A stretch of 64,000 nucleotides of DNA from Bipolaris cookei. Its lineage: Eukaryota; Ascomycota; Dothideomycetes; Pleosporales; Pleosporaceae. The notes under the pieces are model-generated. The model searched no databases. It was not told where the DNA came from and saw only the letters and a list, made by a program, of their open reading frames with translations. Positions 21,780 to 33,623 of this stretch are shown in pieces. The stretch covers positions 62,001 to 126,000 of the forward strand of contig NRSV01000021.1 of NCBI GenBank assembly GCA_002286855.1, read 5' to 3'. Position 1 is the first letter of the stretch. Each line of letters begins with the position of its first letter. The translations under genes were made by a program, and so were the position numbers.

Positions 21780-23582
21780 CTATAGTCTGTATCGAAACAT
21801 GCGATTATAAAAGTCGGTAGCATCCTCGATGACTCCCATCTCACTGGCAGTACCAGCTTGCCCATCCTGCTGGCCTTCAGCTTCTTCACGGTCGCGCTGC
21901 GCATTTCGTCGCGCAAGCAAGGCTCGTATGGCGAATGCAAGAAAGAACTGGGCAACTGAGCAAGACAAGACTGTCTTGACCCCTGTCTCGTAGATGGGGG
22001 CTTCCTTGGCTAGGAATGCTTGGGGTCCTAAAGGGTTTTGAGGTCAATCAAGGGATGCAACAAGTTTGGGGTTTTGTAGTAGTACTCACCAATGACATTG
22101 CCAATACAGTATGCCAGGAACACAAAAGCAGTTCCTGTCGTCCGCTTCGTGTATCCAGCGACGTTGGATGCGGGAAACTGAAGTGCGATCACTAGTCCGC
22201 CCACATACGAGCCAACCTGAGTACTCTTAACAAAACTGGTCCACCAATTCCCAGAATCAGTCGATACATACCAGATAGTAGCCCGCAAGACACCCTGCTA
22301 GATTCGTTCGCGACAATTGCCAGATCAACGTGGTGCCAACAATCGTAGGACAAAGGTAAAGTGCCATCATATAAGTGCGCGCATTCGGCAGACGAGAAGC
22401 AAGAAACGGACCCGTAAAGACCCAGAGTACCTGGGCAAAGCCCTGCGGAATACCGTACAGCGTTGTACGAAGCGAATCGCCACCAGCAACATCTTTGATA
22501 ATCAATTTACCAAAGTTCGATATACCACCATTGATAACCTCATTGAGAAGAACATAAACGAAAAGCAACCAGATCTGTGCATCAGTTAAAGCTTCCCAAA
22601 TCTGGCGCGGCTTGACGGTGCGATTGTAAACACCAGTACGATTCTTTGCCGCGCGCGCAATCAGCAGCGCTTTTTCCTCTACGGAAAAGTTCTTGGCGGA
22701 CATGATGTTGTCGGGGAGTTTGAAGAAGAGGAGCAAGGACCAGAGTACCGTCATGCTTCCGCAGATGAGATAGATTATTTTCCAGACGATAAAATTCTTT
22801 GCGTAGCCGACGCCGTAGAAGAGGATTCCGCCGACGGCGGCGCCCATGCCGTTGAAGCAGTAGAACATGCCTGCACGAGCGGGTTGTTGGTCCCCCATAT
22901 ACCACATGCCTACAATCTAGAAACAAAGAAAAATACTCAGTATTAGTTTGTGTTCCGGCATCTGCATATTGGTGTAATGTTGAGAACTTACCATCATAAA
23001 CGCAGGCGTGACAACGGACTCGAAGATACCAAGCAAGAACCTCATAGCCGCAAAGCCCGCAAAGCTATTCGTAGCAGCGGTGATCAGCATTACGGATCCC
23101 CAGCAAAAGCAGTAGATGGAAACAACGCGGGCGGTTGGGAAGTGCTGTGCAAGATATGCTGACGGCCACTCGGCTACCAGGTAGGCAAAGTAGAAGATTG
23201 AGCCTAGCCACGAGTATTGCGCGCCGGTAATGCCAGTTGTCTCGAACAGATCGAATACAGCAGAGTAGCTAATTGCTTGCTTGTCGATGTATTGGAGAAA
23301 ATAGGTGCCACATAGTAGTGGCAGTAAACGCAGATCGACTTTCCTGGATACGCTTTTGTTGGCTTCTTCATCGTCCAGCAGCTCGGCTATGTATTCTGGT
23401 GTGATGTTGTGCTGTCTCAGGAATATATTGGCTTCATCAAGATCTTGAACTTGACCTTCAATTGAGCTTTCTTTCTTATTCAGAGAGTCTCCGTCAAAAA
23501 CGTGGTTTTGTTGGAGCTCTATGTCCTTTGGCATGACTGATTCCTTGCTCTCTTCCTTGGAAAAGTCGGTGGTGGTTTGCAT
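21780..23582 (-). CDS. MFS transporter, allantoate permease (Dal5/anion:cation symporter) family
   Basis: Four exons (23582-22992, 22916-22272, 22216-22090, 22027-21780) give 536 residues. After a hydrophilic N-terminus of about 85 residues comes KVDLRLLPLLCGTYFLQYIDKQ, the classic start of helix 1 in this family, and further membrane segments to about residue 490. The motif FPASNVAGYTKRTTGTAFVF near helix 10-11 and GNVIGPQAFLAKEAPIYETG, formed by the last splice, are family hallmarks. Members carry small carboxylates such as allantoate, nicotinate or pantothenate at the plasma membrane. The substrate here is unknown. It ends only about 20 bases right of the LINE relic. It is separated from the PKS cluster by about 6 kb of transposon-rich DNA, so a role in product export is not supported. 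Confidence 0.92.
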
Positions 23583-24460
23583 ACTTTCGATTGGAAAATC
23601 CCAGGTCAGGTATGAGTTTGCAAGCGTTGAGAGTTGAATGAAACGACCTTATAGTGGCGTGGATTCAATTATTGCATATGTCTCGGAGCACGCAAGACTA
23701 AATGATCTTTGGTATGGCTTATTGCGCAATACCCCTATATAGATACTGAATGATAAGGTATTGAATGAACCTTATCAATAAGTCCGGTTACATCGCAATC
23801 GGATGTCAATCGTAGTTTCTTCCGATCTCGTTATCGCAGGAATGTTGCAATCAAAGCAAATGCAAAATCATTTTCCATAAAGACTGTTGGAGAATGTGGG
23901 GTACTGCATGGTTGAGCCATGGGTAGTGTATGCAACGCAAAGTCGTGTTTCTGCACCAAATAGGCGGCATACTACCTTCGGTTAAGATAGCCCAACCACT
24001 TGCAAAGACGAAAACCTGTATGGGCAGTTTGCGTGGCGTTAGTGCGAATACTCAGGAAGGATATTTCGAGCAAAACTTCCCATTCCTTAAAATTGGTAGC
24101 GTCTTGGCTACATTATCCTATCGACGCTGGCCCACTTTTAGGGAAGCAACCGTATCAGAGATACCCAGCCCTCTATCGGAAGTCTTCCCCGGCAGTACAC
24201 AAACATCCGATAACACATTTTGCCAGGATAATGGGATGCCGACTTACTTGCATAATTGTCGTAAAACATGATGAAACTCGAGGAATGATATGATCGCACG
24301 GTGAATGTAGAGTTGAAATGAGAATATGTAGTAGAGAAGTGGTAGTATAAATAAATATAGAAGACTGCAAATAAGCCTGTTCCGGCAGCAATCATCAAGC
24401 TTTAGCACTAGTATATCCAAGCCACCGCTCACAATCATCACATCCACACTAAATCCACCT
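23583..24460. other. intergenic: MFS promoter and esterase 3' flank
   Basis: This is 0.9 kb between two minus-strand genes. It must include the transporter's promoter. Overlapping frames of 70-113 codons on both strands at 23930-24520 have no recognisable features, and I call nothing. Confidence 0.4.
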
Positions 24461-26133
24461 CTACTGCTGCGAAAGCTCAACCTTAGACCACCAAAAATCA
24501 CTCTCCTCAACCGCATACTCATCCGGCACCATCATCGCCAACACGCCCACCTCCTTCCCCCCAATCAACTCCGTATTATCCCTCCCAAAAATCATAACCC
24601 TGGAATCTTCCCTCTCATACCGCTTCCACTCCGGTCTATCGCCATACTGTCCCCCAATTCCATTCGGACTACCCGTGCAAATAAAGCTCGTCACATACGC
24701 GTGTAGAATACCAGATAGCTGGTCTTGAGATTTTGCCTGCGAGCAAATGGCCGGATCGCGCACTTCGTAGAACATGTTGTCGGCGTGGCGGGCGCCGTCG
24801 ATGATGTCGCGGCGCATGGCCCAGTGGTAAAGGTACACGGGTGTGTCTGGGCTGGCGAAGAAGGCGGTTTGACGGACGGGTGCTACGTATGCGTATTGAG
24901 CGTATGCTGCTTCTATGCGCTTGTACATAGGGCCGACGCCGAGGTCTAGTCGTGTTTCTTTGTAGATGGAGTTGGGATCCTCGTTGGGATCGGGGTAGAG
25001 CTTGTTTATGGTTTCGATGTCCTCGTTGCTTAGTTGCGGGAGCAAGGCTTTCCAAAAGTCTAGGAATTCAGAGGACTTGCACATCTTCTTGTTTACGTAT
25101 AGAGAGCCTTCGTTGCCTTGGAAGCCCGTCATTATTGGGACCTTGTGCCACCTGCCATCTCTCCAGGCGTCGATTGGGCGACCGCGGATGATTTCATTAT
25201 CTATTACTGGCTGGAATGCCCAACGCAAACTGGGATTATACTTTTGGAACACTTTGGTCTGAGCTTTGGCGACAGTCGAGGTAGGAAGCTTGCGAAGGTA
25301 GCTGAAGATCTCGGACTCGGGTAATGATGGTGGACATTCGACTTCTTTCAAAAAGTCCTGGAATTGCATCTCATGGATCTCCGCATCTGGGTTACGGACG
25401 GCGCGGGATGTTGGGGCGCCAGATTCGATAATGACTCGATGAAATTTTGGTGCTTTGCCTTCTTCGTAGTTGAGTAGATGGTGGCCAATCTGCGTCGTGT
25501 GAGCGAATCAGCAACCAATTGAGAAAAGATTACACGTACCGAATGTGCACCAGCTGAAAGACCTATAAGAGTGACACAGTTCTTGTCGCCACCAAAGGAT
25601 CCAATGTTCTCCTCAACCCAGTTCAGCAAGCATATCTGATCTTTCAAGCCCAAGTTGAGCGCGCCCTCTCTAGCGCTGAGCTTCGATGGTAAGAAACCCA
25701 AGGCCCCGACTCGGTACCCAAACGAGACTGCAATGAACGGCTTCTCGGACCACCCAACCATTGATGCAGTGTCATGCATAGCAGCATTTCCACGATTGAA
25801 AGCCCCTCCGTGTAAGTAAATCGCAACCGGCAGCCCTGTAGATTGTTCAGTTCCCGCTTGACGGAACACATTCGCAGTCAGACAATCTTCGCTTTCGTCC
25901 AGTGTTGGTCCTACTTTGACGAATTGCTGTGCGGGAGCCCTGGGCCCAAATTTTGTTGCATCTATAATCCCTTTCCCCTTTCCTACTTTTTCTAGTGGCG
26001 TAAACCGGCGGTCACCTATCGGTGGTAAGGCATATGGAATGCCTCTGAATGCCTCAACTGTATGAGGATATCTCTCGTGTAAGACGATGCCTACGACTGT
26101 TCCTTGTTGGAGCTGAATCCTAGGTGACGACAT
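24461..26133 (-). CDS. type-B carboxylesterase/lipase
   Basis: Two exons (26133-25540, 25489-24461) give 540 residues of the alpha/beta-hydrolase COesterase family (PF00135). Residues include the N-terminal FRGIPYALPP and SEDCLTANVF blocks, the oxyanion-hole motif YLHGGAFNRG, the nucleophile elbow GLSAGAHS (Ser about 193, immediately before the intron), the acidic residue in GFQGNEGSLYV, and a His in the SGILHAYVTSF region that is the likely third member of the triad. There is no signal peptide, so it is probably intracellular. Substrate is unknown; the family hydrolyses carboxylic esters. It lies in tandem with the MFS gene on the same strand. Confidence 0.93.
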
Positions 26134-26741
26134 TGAAATGAGCGTAAAAGTTGTTTCTAGCGTCTGGTTACTACTGGGTTGTGCCTAATGATCCAGTGAA
26201 TTGGTATGAATATGTTTTTTTGGGATTTGGAAGGAACTTTGTTTTTTTTTAATATGATTGTGTTGGTTTCTTGGTTTGAGTACATCGGTAATGTCTGTTT
26301 GAGAACGGTGGTACAAAATGTACCGGCATCCCTACCCGTCTCGGACAATGTTATCTACCCTCAACTGATTAGCCCCGCCCTCGCCCCACCTTGCTTCTTC
26401 CTATCTCCTCAGCTCCCCACTGCGATATGTGAAGAGGTACTGGTTGCATACATGTCCCAAAGTTTTCCCGTCGGAGCCGTACATCCAGCGCAAAATGCGG
26501 CCGAGAATGGCTCGCGATCCACATACTACAAGGCATCCCGCACAAGGTAGTAGCCGTATCATTTCTGCCACAGCCTCCGTACCATGTAAACCAATTGTAG
26601 CATCATGGAATCATACATATACATTTAAACAATATAGTTATATCCACATTGAGATGCTACATTGATATGAAACAGTAGAAAAACAAGTAAGAAATATTGA
26701 ACATCTGACCATCTTGCTTGTTAGCACAACACATCGCAACC
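26134..26741. other. intergenic: esterase promoter and 3' flank of the C2H2 gene
   Basis: A T-rich tract near 26232-26250 and AT-rich DNA occupy 0.6 kb. The frames of 60-114 codons here overlap on both strands and show no domain. No gene was seen. Confidence 0.4.
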
Positions 26742-29243
26742 TTACCGTGCGAACCCCGACTTATCTTCACCACCGTTCCCCAAGGGATTCTCATCTTCGT
26801 CTTTTTCTTCTCTCTCTTCAATCCTCCTCCTTTTCTTGGCACGATTATCATGCACTGTCTTCATATGCTCTTTCATCTTGTCCCTCCGCCCCTTGAAACT
26901 TCGCCCTTTCTTTCCATCAGCGGGATGCCTCGAGCGATGGCACCCTTTCTCTGGACAAAAATATTCCGTTAGTTTTCTCGCATGCATGTTGATGTAGTGC
27001 CGTTTGAAGTCGGCATGGCGATTGAATGTGAGGGTTTCATCGTCACGACAGGTTTTGCTTAAGCACGTGAATCTTCCACCCAGGGTTACTTGGCCGATAA
27101 AGGGATCGTCTTCGGTAGCTTTTGAGATGGATGGATTTCGAACATTTGTGGTGGCTGTTGGTGTAGTAGTGGATGAACTGCATGGTGAATCGTCGTCTTG
27201 ACCGCACGTGGGAATACTATCTTTATGAGGGGAGGGGGGCGTTGGACTGATTACATATCAGTAAATTCGCAACAAGGGCGATACATCAACTTACTTTGAC
27301 TTCTCGTAAGCTATAGTTTCACCGAAAGCTTTTGTTGATTGAGGTTGATTTGGTGGGAAAGGAGGAAGGAGGGTTGGAAATCTATCGTTCTGATGTCAGA
27401 ATGAGTCCGTGTGATTGCTGGCCAAAAATTGAATAGAGACTCGGTATTTTTCATAGTGGTTTTACGATTGCAAAGCTGTTTATCTGAATAGCCAATTCTG
27501 GTGACAATATGCGAAGGTGTAGAGCAATATCACCCGAGGAGCAGTCTATATGCTGTCGGATTGGATACTGAGCCGATAACGAACGATTGGAGACTAGAAT
27601 TATTGGAACGCCTAGTTTCCATTCTGGAAATATGTGTTGATGATACCGGTGTTGCAAAATTGAGATATCTTCTGCCCGGCGTGAAATCGGTTTCTGCTGG
27701 GGGATCTTGGCGTCCTTGTTGAGAGACTTAAATGCATAGAGAGTAAACAGCACAAGAAACACGCCAAGGAAATGAGTAGCCAGTGCTTTAGCTCAATGAT
27801 AAGCACCTAATTCTCTTATGACAGTGCAGCTCGGTCGAGCGTGTAATGTTGAGAATCATAACAACTGAAGAAATCTTACATTGATAAATGCCGGTTGACA
27901 ACTTTGCATATGGTTCCAAGAAGCGTGTCCAGTCAAATCCAATGGAAGATATATGACCAGGAAGAAAGTGCAATCCCGGGAAATTTTTGGAATATCAAGT
28001 CGTAGAGTCGAAAAAATACGTCGAATGGTAATAAGATTGTGTTCCAGTGATCATTTGGCAAGATAATGAAGGTGTCGGTATGGGAAGAGCGAATCATGTG
28101 TTCATTGCCAGCGACCAGTGGATGGCTCGCCACAGGAACAAAATCGCACCTAAGTTAGCTCTAAGCTTGTCCTCATTCGAAATTATCGTTTTCAGATCTG
28201 TCAGGGTCTTTTGAAGCTAAGATATTGACTTTTTTTGCAAGAATCACTCGGTAGACTGCCATCTATAGGCTCGAAGATCGCTAAAAAACTACCAAAGGGG
28301 ATGTTTGATCCAGTACCATGGTCTGATCCAAAGATGATTAGCTCGCAAGGTAGTGGTCCTGGTGGAATCTATTGGATCCATGGTGAAGGCCACGACAATG
28401 TTACTCATACGCCCAGATCCGGCCAAGCACGTCCATTGGGAACGGAAGAAGTCCAGAATCCAATTGACTCTCAAGACACAGATCGTAGTTTGGCATATTT
28501 GATAGACAGTAGCTGATGACCTTGCGCAAGAGGATTGTGGATAGTACTTACTCGGTGTTATGTGTTTTCCAATCCAAAGACTGATCTCTGCTTCCGTTTC
28601 CAATGCCCAAAGTATCGTCCAAGTCAAATTGGTATGGGGCAGAGAGGCCTGCTGTGATGCGTTGATTTGGAACCTCTGGTGCGAAAGCAAATGGTCGACT
28701 AGTATGCCAGTCTGCTGACGTCAAGGCCAACTGCACTGAATGTGGTTGGTTTGCAGTCTCTGGGTTATCTGAAGTGCTCGAGTACGAACGAGTCATGTCC
28801 AAAGGTAGTGCACCGTCGAAGGAACCACGTGGCACTTGGGTCATGTTGTAGTCATGTGCGTGCTGACCGGAAGACATGGACGAGAATTGAGATGCCGATC
28901 GGCTCATGCTATTGCTCATCGCAAATTGAGCGTAGTTGCTGGATGTAGATGGGTTTCGGGTTATGTGGGGACAAGGCTGCGATTCAGCCTGATGCAATGA
29001 ACTAGGAAGCTCTAATGGAGCCGAAAACGAGCAATCCGACTGATTGTATCCTTGACGCACTGGGGATGAAGTGGTTTGCGGAAAAACAGTCCATTGAGAA
29101 TCAGGCCCAGTTACATTGGAGCCGTTGAAGTATCGAGGACTTTGACTATCGGGGGAGCGGTGCATCATGCTATTCCTATCGAAGTATGGGGGGTTTGGCA
29201 TTGGCAAAAGATGGAGATAATCAGAGGCTAAAGAGTTGACCAT
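26742..29243 (-). CDS. C2H2 zinc-finger protein (multi-exon, middle part unresolved)
   Basis: The 3' end is clear: exons 27389-27295 and 27246-26742 join in frame and encode two C2H2-type fingers, one with FTCLSKTCRDD..FNRHADFKRHY and one with YFCPEKGCHRSRH..KEHMKTVH, followed by a basic, Glu-rich tail (NRAKKRRRIEEREEKDED). The 5' end is also clear: an exon 29243-28552 starting MVNSLASDYLHLLP encodes a Ser/Pro/Asn-rich low-complexity region typical of fungal transcription factors. Between 28551 and 27390 several frames are open on the minus strand (for example one reading GRQDPPAETDFTPGRRYLNF near 27720-27540), but I could not fix the joins. One gene is the simplest reading; two adjacent genes are possible. 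A nuclear DNA-binding role is inferred from the fingers. Confidence 0.55.
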
Positions 29244-29872
29244 GAAAGACTAGTATGTGCAGGAGCAGTTTTGTCCACGGCCAGTTCGGTTCGAAAGCAC
29301 AAAATGAAGCGATGAAGCAGACCATATAATTGCGAGAAACCGGAGGGCAGCAATTGCCTCGATGGTCCTGCACAAAGTCCTCTGCTTGACCTGCATGCGC
29401 TATTAACTTTTGGGTGGCGGCGTACTGGAAAACTACAAGGCAAAACAGGCAAACAGGGCTGACTGGCGCTTGTCACGGTCAGTCGACAGCTGTAGTAGAA
29501 TATGAGCCGTTATGTTGACGAGTAGCACAGCGGCTGGGCAGCCGCATCCAGTAGCCAGCCATACGTAGGCCAATGACGTGCAATCTGACGCGGATTCAAG
29601 AAGGAATATGCATTGAACAAGAGAGGGCCGAGATTGTAGATGATAGGTCATCAGACTACGTATATGTAGGTAGCGCAAAGGGCAAGGGCACTCAACCCCG
29701 CCATCTACCCACGTCTCCCGCTTCACTTTCAGTATCAAAGCGTCCTTCAAAAAGGCAGGTTAATCCGCCTAGAACACATCATCTAGAACATGATCAATCA
29801 CCGGCAGAGTTTTGCTCGGATTCCTTGCCGCATTCCTCGCCGCATCTCTGGCTAAAGTGATGGCGCAACTAC
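29244..29872. other. intergenic: C2H2 gene promoter and AIP1 3' flank
   Basis: This is 0.63 kb between two minus-strand genes. Frames of 82-105 codons here lack any recognisable feature. Nothing else was seen. Confidence 0.4.
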
Positions 29873-31806
29873 TTACGCCTTGACGGTCCATACTTTGACG
29901 CTTGCATCTCCACCGGCTGAGATAACCCTTGCTTTCTTTTCCCATGCCACGCCATTGACACCATCTTTGTGGGCGTTGAGAGCCTTGATGCGCTTACCTG
30001 GATCCTCGGTACTCCAGACCATGACGTTAGTATCCAAACTGCCACTTGCCGCATACTTTTCGCTCTCATCCCAAGCCAGGCAGGTGATGCGTGCAGTGTG
30101 GGCACTCCATCTGTCCGTGATGAGATTCCAACTTGCGCTTGTATCGTACGCGTATATCTTGCCGTTGGCCGCACCGACGGCAAGCTTGCTGCCTGACTGC
30201 GAGAAGGCAAGCGCTGAGATTGGCGAAGTAGCACGGCGCAACACTGTCTCGGTGTCCTTAAGCTCAGTGCCTGAAAGCGTGTAGATGTGCACGAGCTTAT
30301 CGTCTCCACCCACGGCTACAGTGGTTCCATGCGCAGCAATCGATGTAGGCGTGTACTTGACTGCTAGTGAACTAATTTGGGCGCCCTTGGAGTAGACGGC
30401 GATGGCATCGGATGAAGGGATGAGCACCATGCTGAATGTTGCAGCGACGCCCTTAGGCTGGAACTTGAGGTCATGTGCTTCTCCAGTAAAGATCTTGTCA
30501 GGTGCCGAAATGGAACGTAAGGTGTCATCCCAGCCGACGCTGTAGAGTTCCTTTCCGCTACTGCTGTCGGATGTGGTGATGCCAGCGACATAACTGGTAT
30601 GGGCTGCGCCTTCAACCTTGTCAGCCAGCCCTGTTGTCGTGTCCCATGCAAGGACGCGCCCCTCGTAGCTGCCGGTGGCGAAGATCGAACCTGCTATGGC
30701 AGCTGATGTGATGTTCTTCTGGTGGCCTCGAATAATGCGCGTTGGCTTGGGGTTGCCGTCGACGAGGTAGTTTAGGTTCCCGTCCAGGTCGACGCTGACA
30801 ATCAGGCCATCGCTGCGGCCCGTAGGCCAGACTACGCCGACCTGCTGATCAGGCACACTGACAACGCCTTCGTCACCCATCCTCCACGTCTGGATCGCCT
30901 TGCCGGCTTCGGGGTCCCAGATGCGTACCGTCTGGTCAGCACTAGCAGTGACGAACCTGTTCGAGTCCTTGGACCAAGAGATGCCAAAGATGCTACCGGT
31001 ATGGACTCCCTCGCCAATCTGGTTCTTGGCCTCGCCAGTCTTGCCGTCGTATAGCCAGATGCGCTTGTCAGCACCCACACTAGCAAAAACAGAGCCATCG
31101 GGCGAGAAGGCGGTGCCGAAGACGAAACGGTTGTGCTGCCCGCGCAGGCTAGTGTTGAACTTGAAGGGGGCACCATGGTAGAAGACGAGGCTGGTGTCAT
31201 CGGAGCCGGTGGCTGCGCGTAGAGGGCGTTGCTGGCGGATGGAGACACAGTTGATTTGCGACGAGTGGCCAGAGATCTCGCCCACACTGTTGCCGCTGTC
31301 TGCAGTGATGCAGTGGCCGAAGCGCTCCTTGCCGTCGCCTACGGCAATGATGCGCTGCGAGTCGCCGTCCCAGGCCAGGTCGTTGATGCGGCCGGCGATG
31401 ATGGGGTATTCGCCCTTTGTTGCACCCTCGCCGGCGCAATCCCACACCCTGACCATGCCCGACACATCTCCGCTGGCGACATAGAAGCCCGAGGGCGAGA
31501 AGCGGGCGACGGTTGTATGTGTCGTGTGTTGGGTGTACTGCTTGCTGACGGCGGGATCGTCAATGGAGCGCAGAAAGATGGATTTGCCAGACTGCAGACA
31601 CTCAATTAGCTTCGCAGCGCATGGGCGAGTGCAAGATCAAAACATGCCGCATAGGCGATGCGCTCGCCCTTGGGATCGGATGAGAGGGGCGTGGCCTGTC
31701 CGCGCGTGGTTGTAGGCGAGGCAGCCCATATGGCGTCTGTGGTAATGGTAGCTTAGTGGGTGTGTTGCACCGCATGTGAGTACTGCGTACCTGAGACGAG
31801 GGACAT
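29873..31806 (-). CDS. AIP1: actin-interacting protein 1 (WD40)
   Basis: Three exons (31806-31791, 31736-31648, 31591-29873) give 607 residues, the usual AIP1 length. The protein is a run of WD40 repeats in two propellers, with landmarks GDVSGMVRVWD, SADQTVRIWDPEAG, GSDDTSLVFYHG, GSLDTNVMVWS and the C-terminal GGDASVKVWTVKA. AIP1 works with cofilin to disassemble actin filaments in the cytosol and at cortical patches. The first exon is only 16 nt (MSLVS plus one base). Joining exons 2 and 3 to restore the conserved ERIAYASGKSIFLRSID needs an intron with a GC donor (GCATGT...CTGCAG, 31647-31592). No GT donor there gives an in-frame join. Confidence 0.95.
31592..31647 (-). other. probable GC-AG intron in AIP1
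   Basis: This 56-nt intron starts GCATGT and ends CTGCAG, with CTAAT as a plausible branch site 17 nt before its end. The nearest GT (one base into the next codon) gives an out-of-frame join with a stop. The GC donor keeps frame and yields the conserved AIP1 sequence. Confidence 0.75.
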
Positions 31807-33197
31807 AGCGGGCGATGTGCTACTACAGGCAATGCTGGCGGTACAATGGCGAAGATGAAGACGGCAGAAGACAGAGTTTCTCCCTCGCAATGGACATAGA
31901 CACTACCACATTGCCAGCGGTGGCTTCTGCTTCGTCACCGCCAACGTACGTGCTTGGATACGTTTCAAGTGTCGACCAGCCGCGAGTAGCGGGGCAGGTG
32001 GGGGTGGGTGCAGCTGTCAACTCAGCCTCAGTGCTACACACTCACCCCTCACCCTCTCAACTGCTTTCGTTGACTTTGTATCATGAATAAGATCTGCTTG
32101 GCGCGGACTTGGCCCATGCATACTTTCTACTCTCTAGACGAAATAGAGTCTTGTTTTCTAGCTAGATCTCGAGGCCTCTAGCTACGTAGATCCGAAAACT
32201 GCGTTTTATCACGTGACTGCCATTGATTGAGTTGGGGTTTCTAGCGGACCTAGCCAATTACACGATCATCAAATTACCGGAATATCATTACAAAACAGTG
32301 CTCTAACCGAATAGCCCTCCAGTTTTATCATCTATCAACAAAAGTAAAGAGGACGGTAGTAACTGCAAAGGATCATGTTTGCCAGGGTAACGACAATTAT
32401 TCCAGACTTGACGCTGACACATATGGTTGTATCCACTTTGCGAAATGTACTTGGGTGGAGGTTGTCAAAAAGCGCGTTCCCAGCCACTACTCTAGGTGTA
32501 AGCACTTAAGTCTTAATCTAGCTAATTGTCTACTGTACGAGGTAGGGATTGCCAGAAAGGCTTCGTAGTAGTAATCTATCTTATACATAATATACTACAT
32601 AGTCCCTCTGTATCATTATTATCATCATCCGCATGGCCGCGACACGTCACAGGTCCAGAGCGTGGATTGTCGTGTCTTTCGCAGCTGCAGTCGTTGTGTA
32701 TACATACTACCAGACTAGAATGCCGGGTCATGCCATCGACAACGCGTCAGGTGACGTCGACAAGACACTCACCATGACAGCTCGCACACTGTTGATGAAG
32801 CCAGAACCAGCATTATGCCAGGCACTCTGGCCAAATCCTTCAAGTTTACCCATGCTATGTTCGCGTCTGTATCTGTAGCGAGAAGAAGAAGCTGGTCGAT
32901 TTGGCCAGACCGACCAGACCGATCACTCAACAACCTTGGAATATTACCCCAGGCTGCGTATCTTGGCGCACGTCATTCTACTGTGCGTCCTCAAGCACCA
33001 TCCGCCTACTACCGTATACATTTATATAGTATTACTGCATTACTCTGCTACTCTATTCCTCAAATCATATACGCCTCGTGAATCTGTCAATCGCTTCCCC
33101 AAGCGCACTCGTGTCGCTCGCTCCTCAACATCACCAACGGCCAACTGACTAGCCTCGCAACAAGACGCTATTACGACACAACAATCAATCAAGCACA
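31807..33197. other. intergenic, AIP1 promoter side, no firm gene
   Basis: This is 1.4 kb. TCACGTGAC, a palindromic Cbf1-type site, lies around 32209-32217, about 400 bases upstream of AIP1. A possible small membrane protein at 32633-32878 is listed separately with low confidence. The rest shows nothing recognisable. Confidence 0.45.
32633..32878 (+). CDS. possible small single-span membrane protein (weak)
   Basis: An 81-codon frame begins with basic residues and then a hydrophobic run (AWIVVSFAAAVVVYTYY) at about residues 10-26, which looks like a signal anchor. The rest has no recognisable feature, and its C-terminal half may run past a missed intron. It could be a chance frame. No function is proposed. 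Confidence 0.22.
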   Translation: MAATRHRSRAWIVVSFAAAVVVYTYYQTRMPGHAIDNASGDVDKTLTMTARTLLMKPEPALCQALWPNPSSLPMLCSRLYL

Positions 33198-33623
33198 ATG
33201 TGTATCATGAGGACTTATGAGACGCGTGGACGCACTGTCGTCGAGCCACCCCCTCGGCGCGGAAACTTTACCTCACACCCGCCAGCCGGTGTCATGCGCC
33301 TGCCACGTGAATGGCGCCGTACAGAGAGTATCAGCGATGACGGTCGCTACGTTGAGTACAGGTAGGTACTTTGATTTCCCACTCGTCGCGGTGAATTGCC
33401 TCGCCGGAATCTGACACTCTGATGCAGAAGATCACGATCACGACCTCGAGTCATCGAGTACTATGAGGAGCCGCGCCGCAGCACCACCCGCACAAGGAGC
33501 GTGTCGAGGCGTCGCATCAGTGATGTTGAGCGCAGGACGCCCAGAACGAGCTATGTAGACCCACGCGGCAGCTACGTCGATGAACGCATTACCAGGAGAA
33601 GTGTCAGCCGGGTCAGGCACTGA
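33198..33623 (+). CDS. small arginine-rich protein of unknown function
   Basis: Two exons (33198-33361, 33428-33623) give 119 residues. The join is a clean GTAGGT...TGCAG intron with CTGAC upstream of the acceptor, and it fuses EYR to RSRSRPRVIEYYEE. Composition is strongly biased: about one residue in four is Arg, with RS/SR dipeptides (RRSRSRPR, RTRSVSRRR, RRSVSRVRH) and repeated Tyr-Val segments (SYVDPRGSYVDE). There is no membrane segment, signal or known domain. RS-rich tails occur in RNA-binding and nuclear-speckle proteins, but that link is only compositional. Both exons keep frame and the codons look constrained, which argues for a real gene. Confidence 0.65.

Noticed and set aside
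21780..23582. Exporter of the polyketide cluster
   Set aside because: It belongs to the Dal5/allantoate importer family, not a drug-efflux family, and is separated by about 6 kb of transposon relics.
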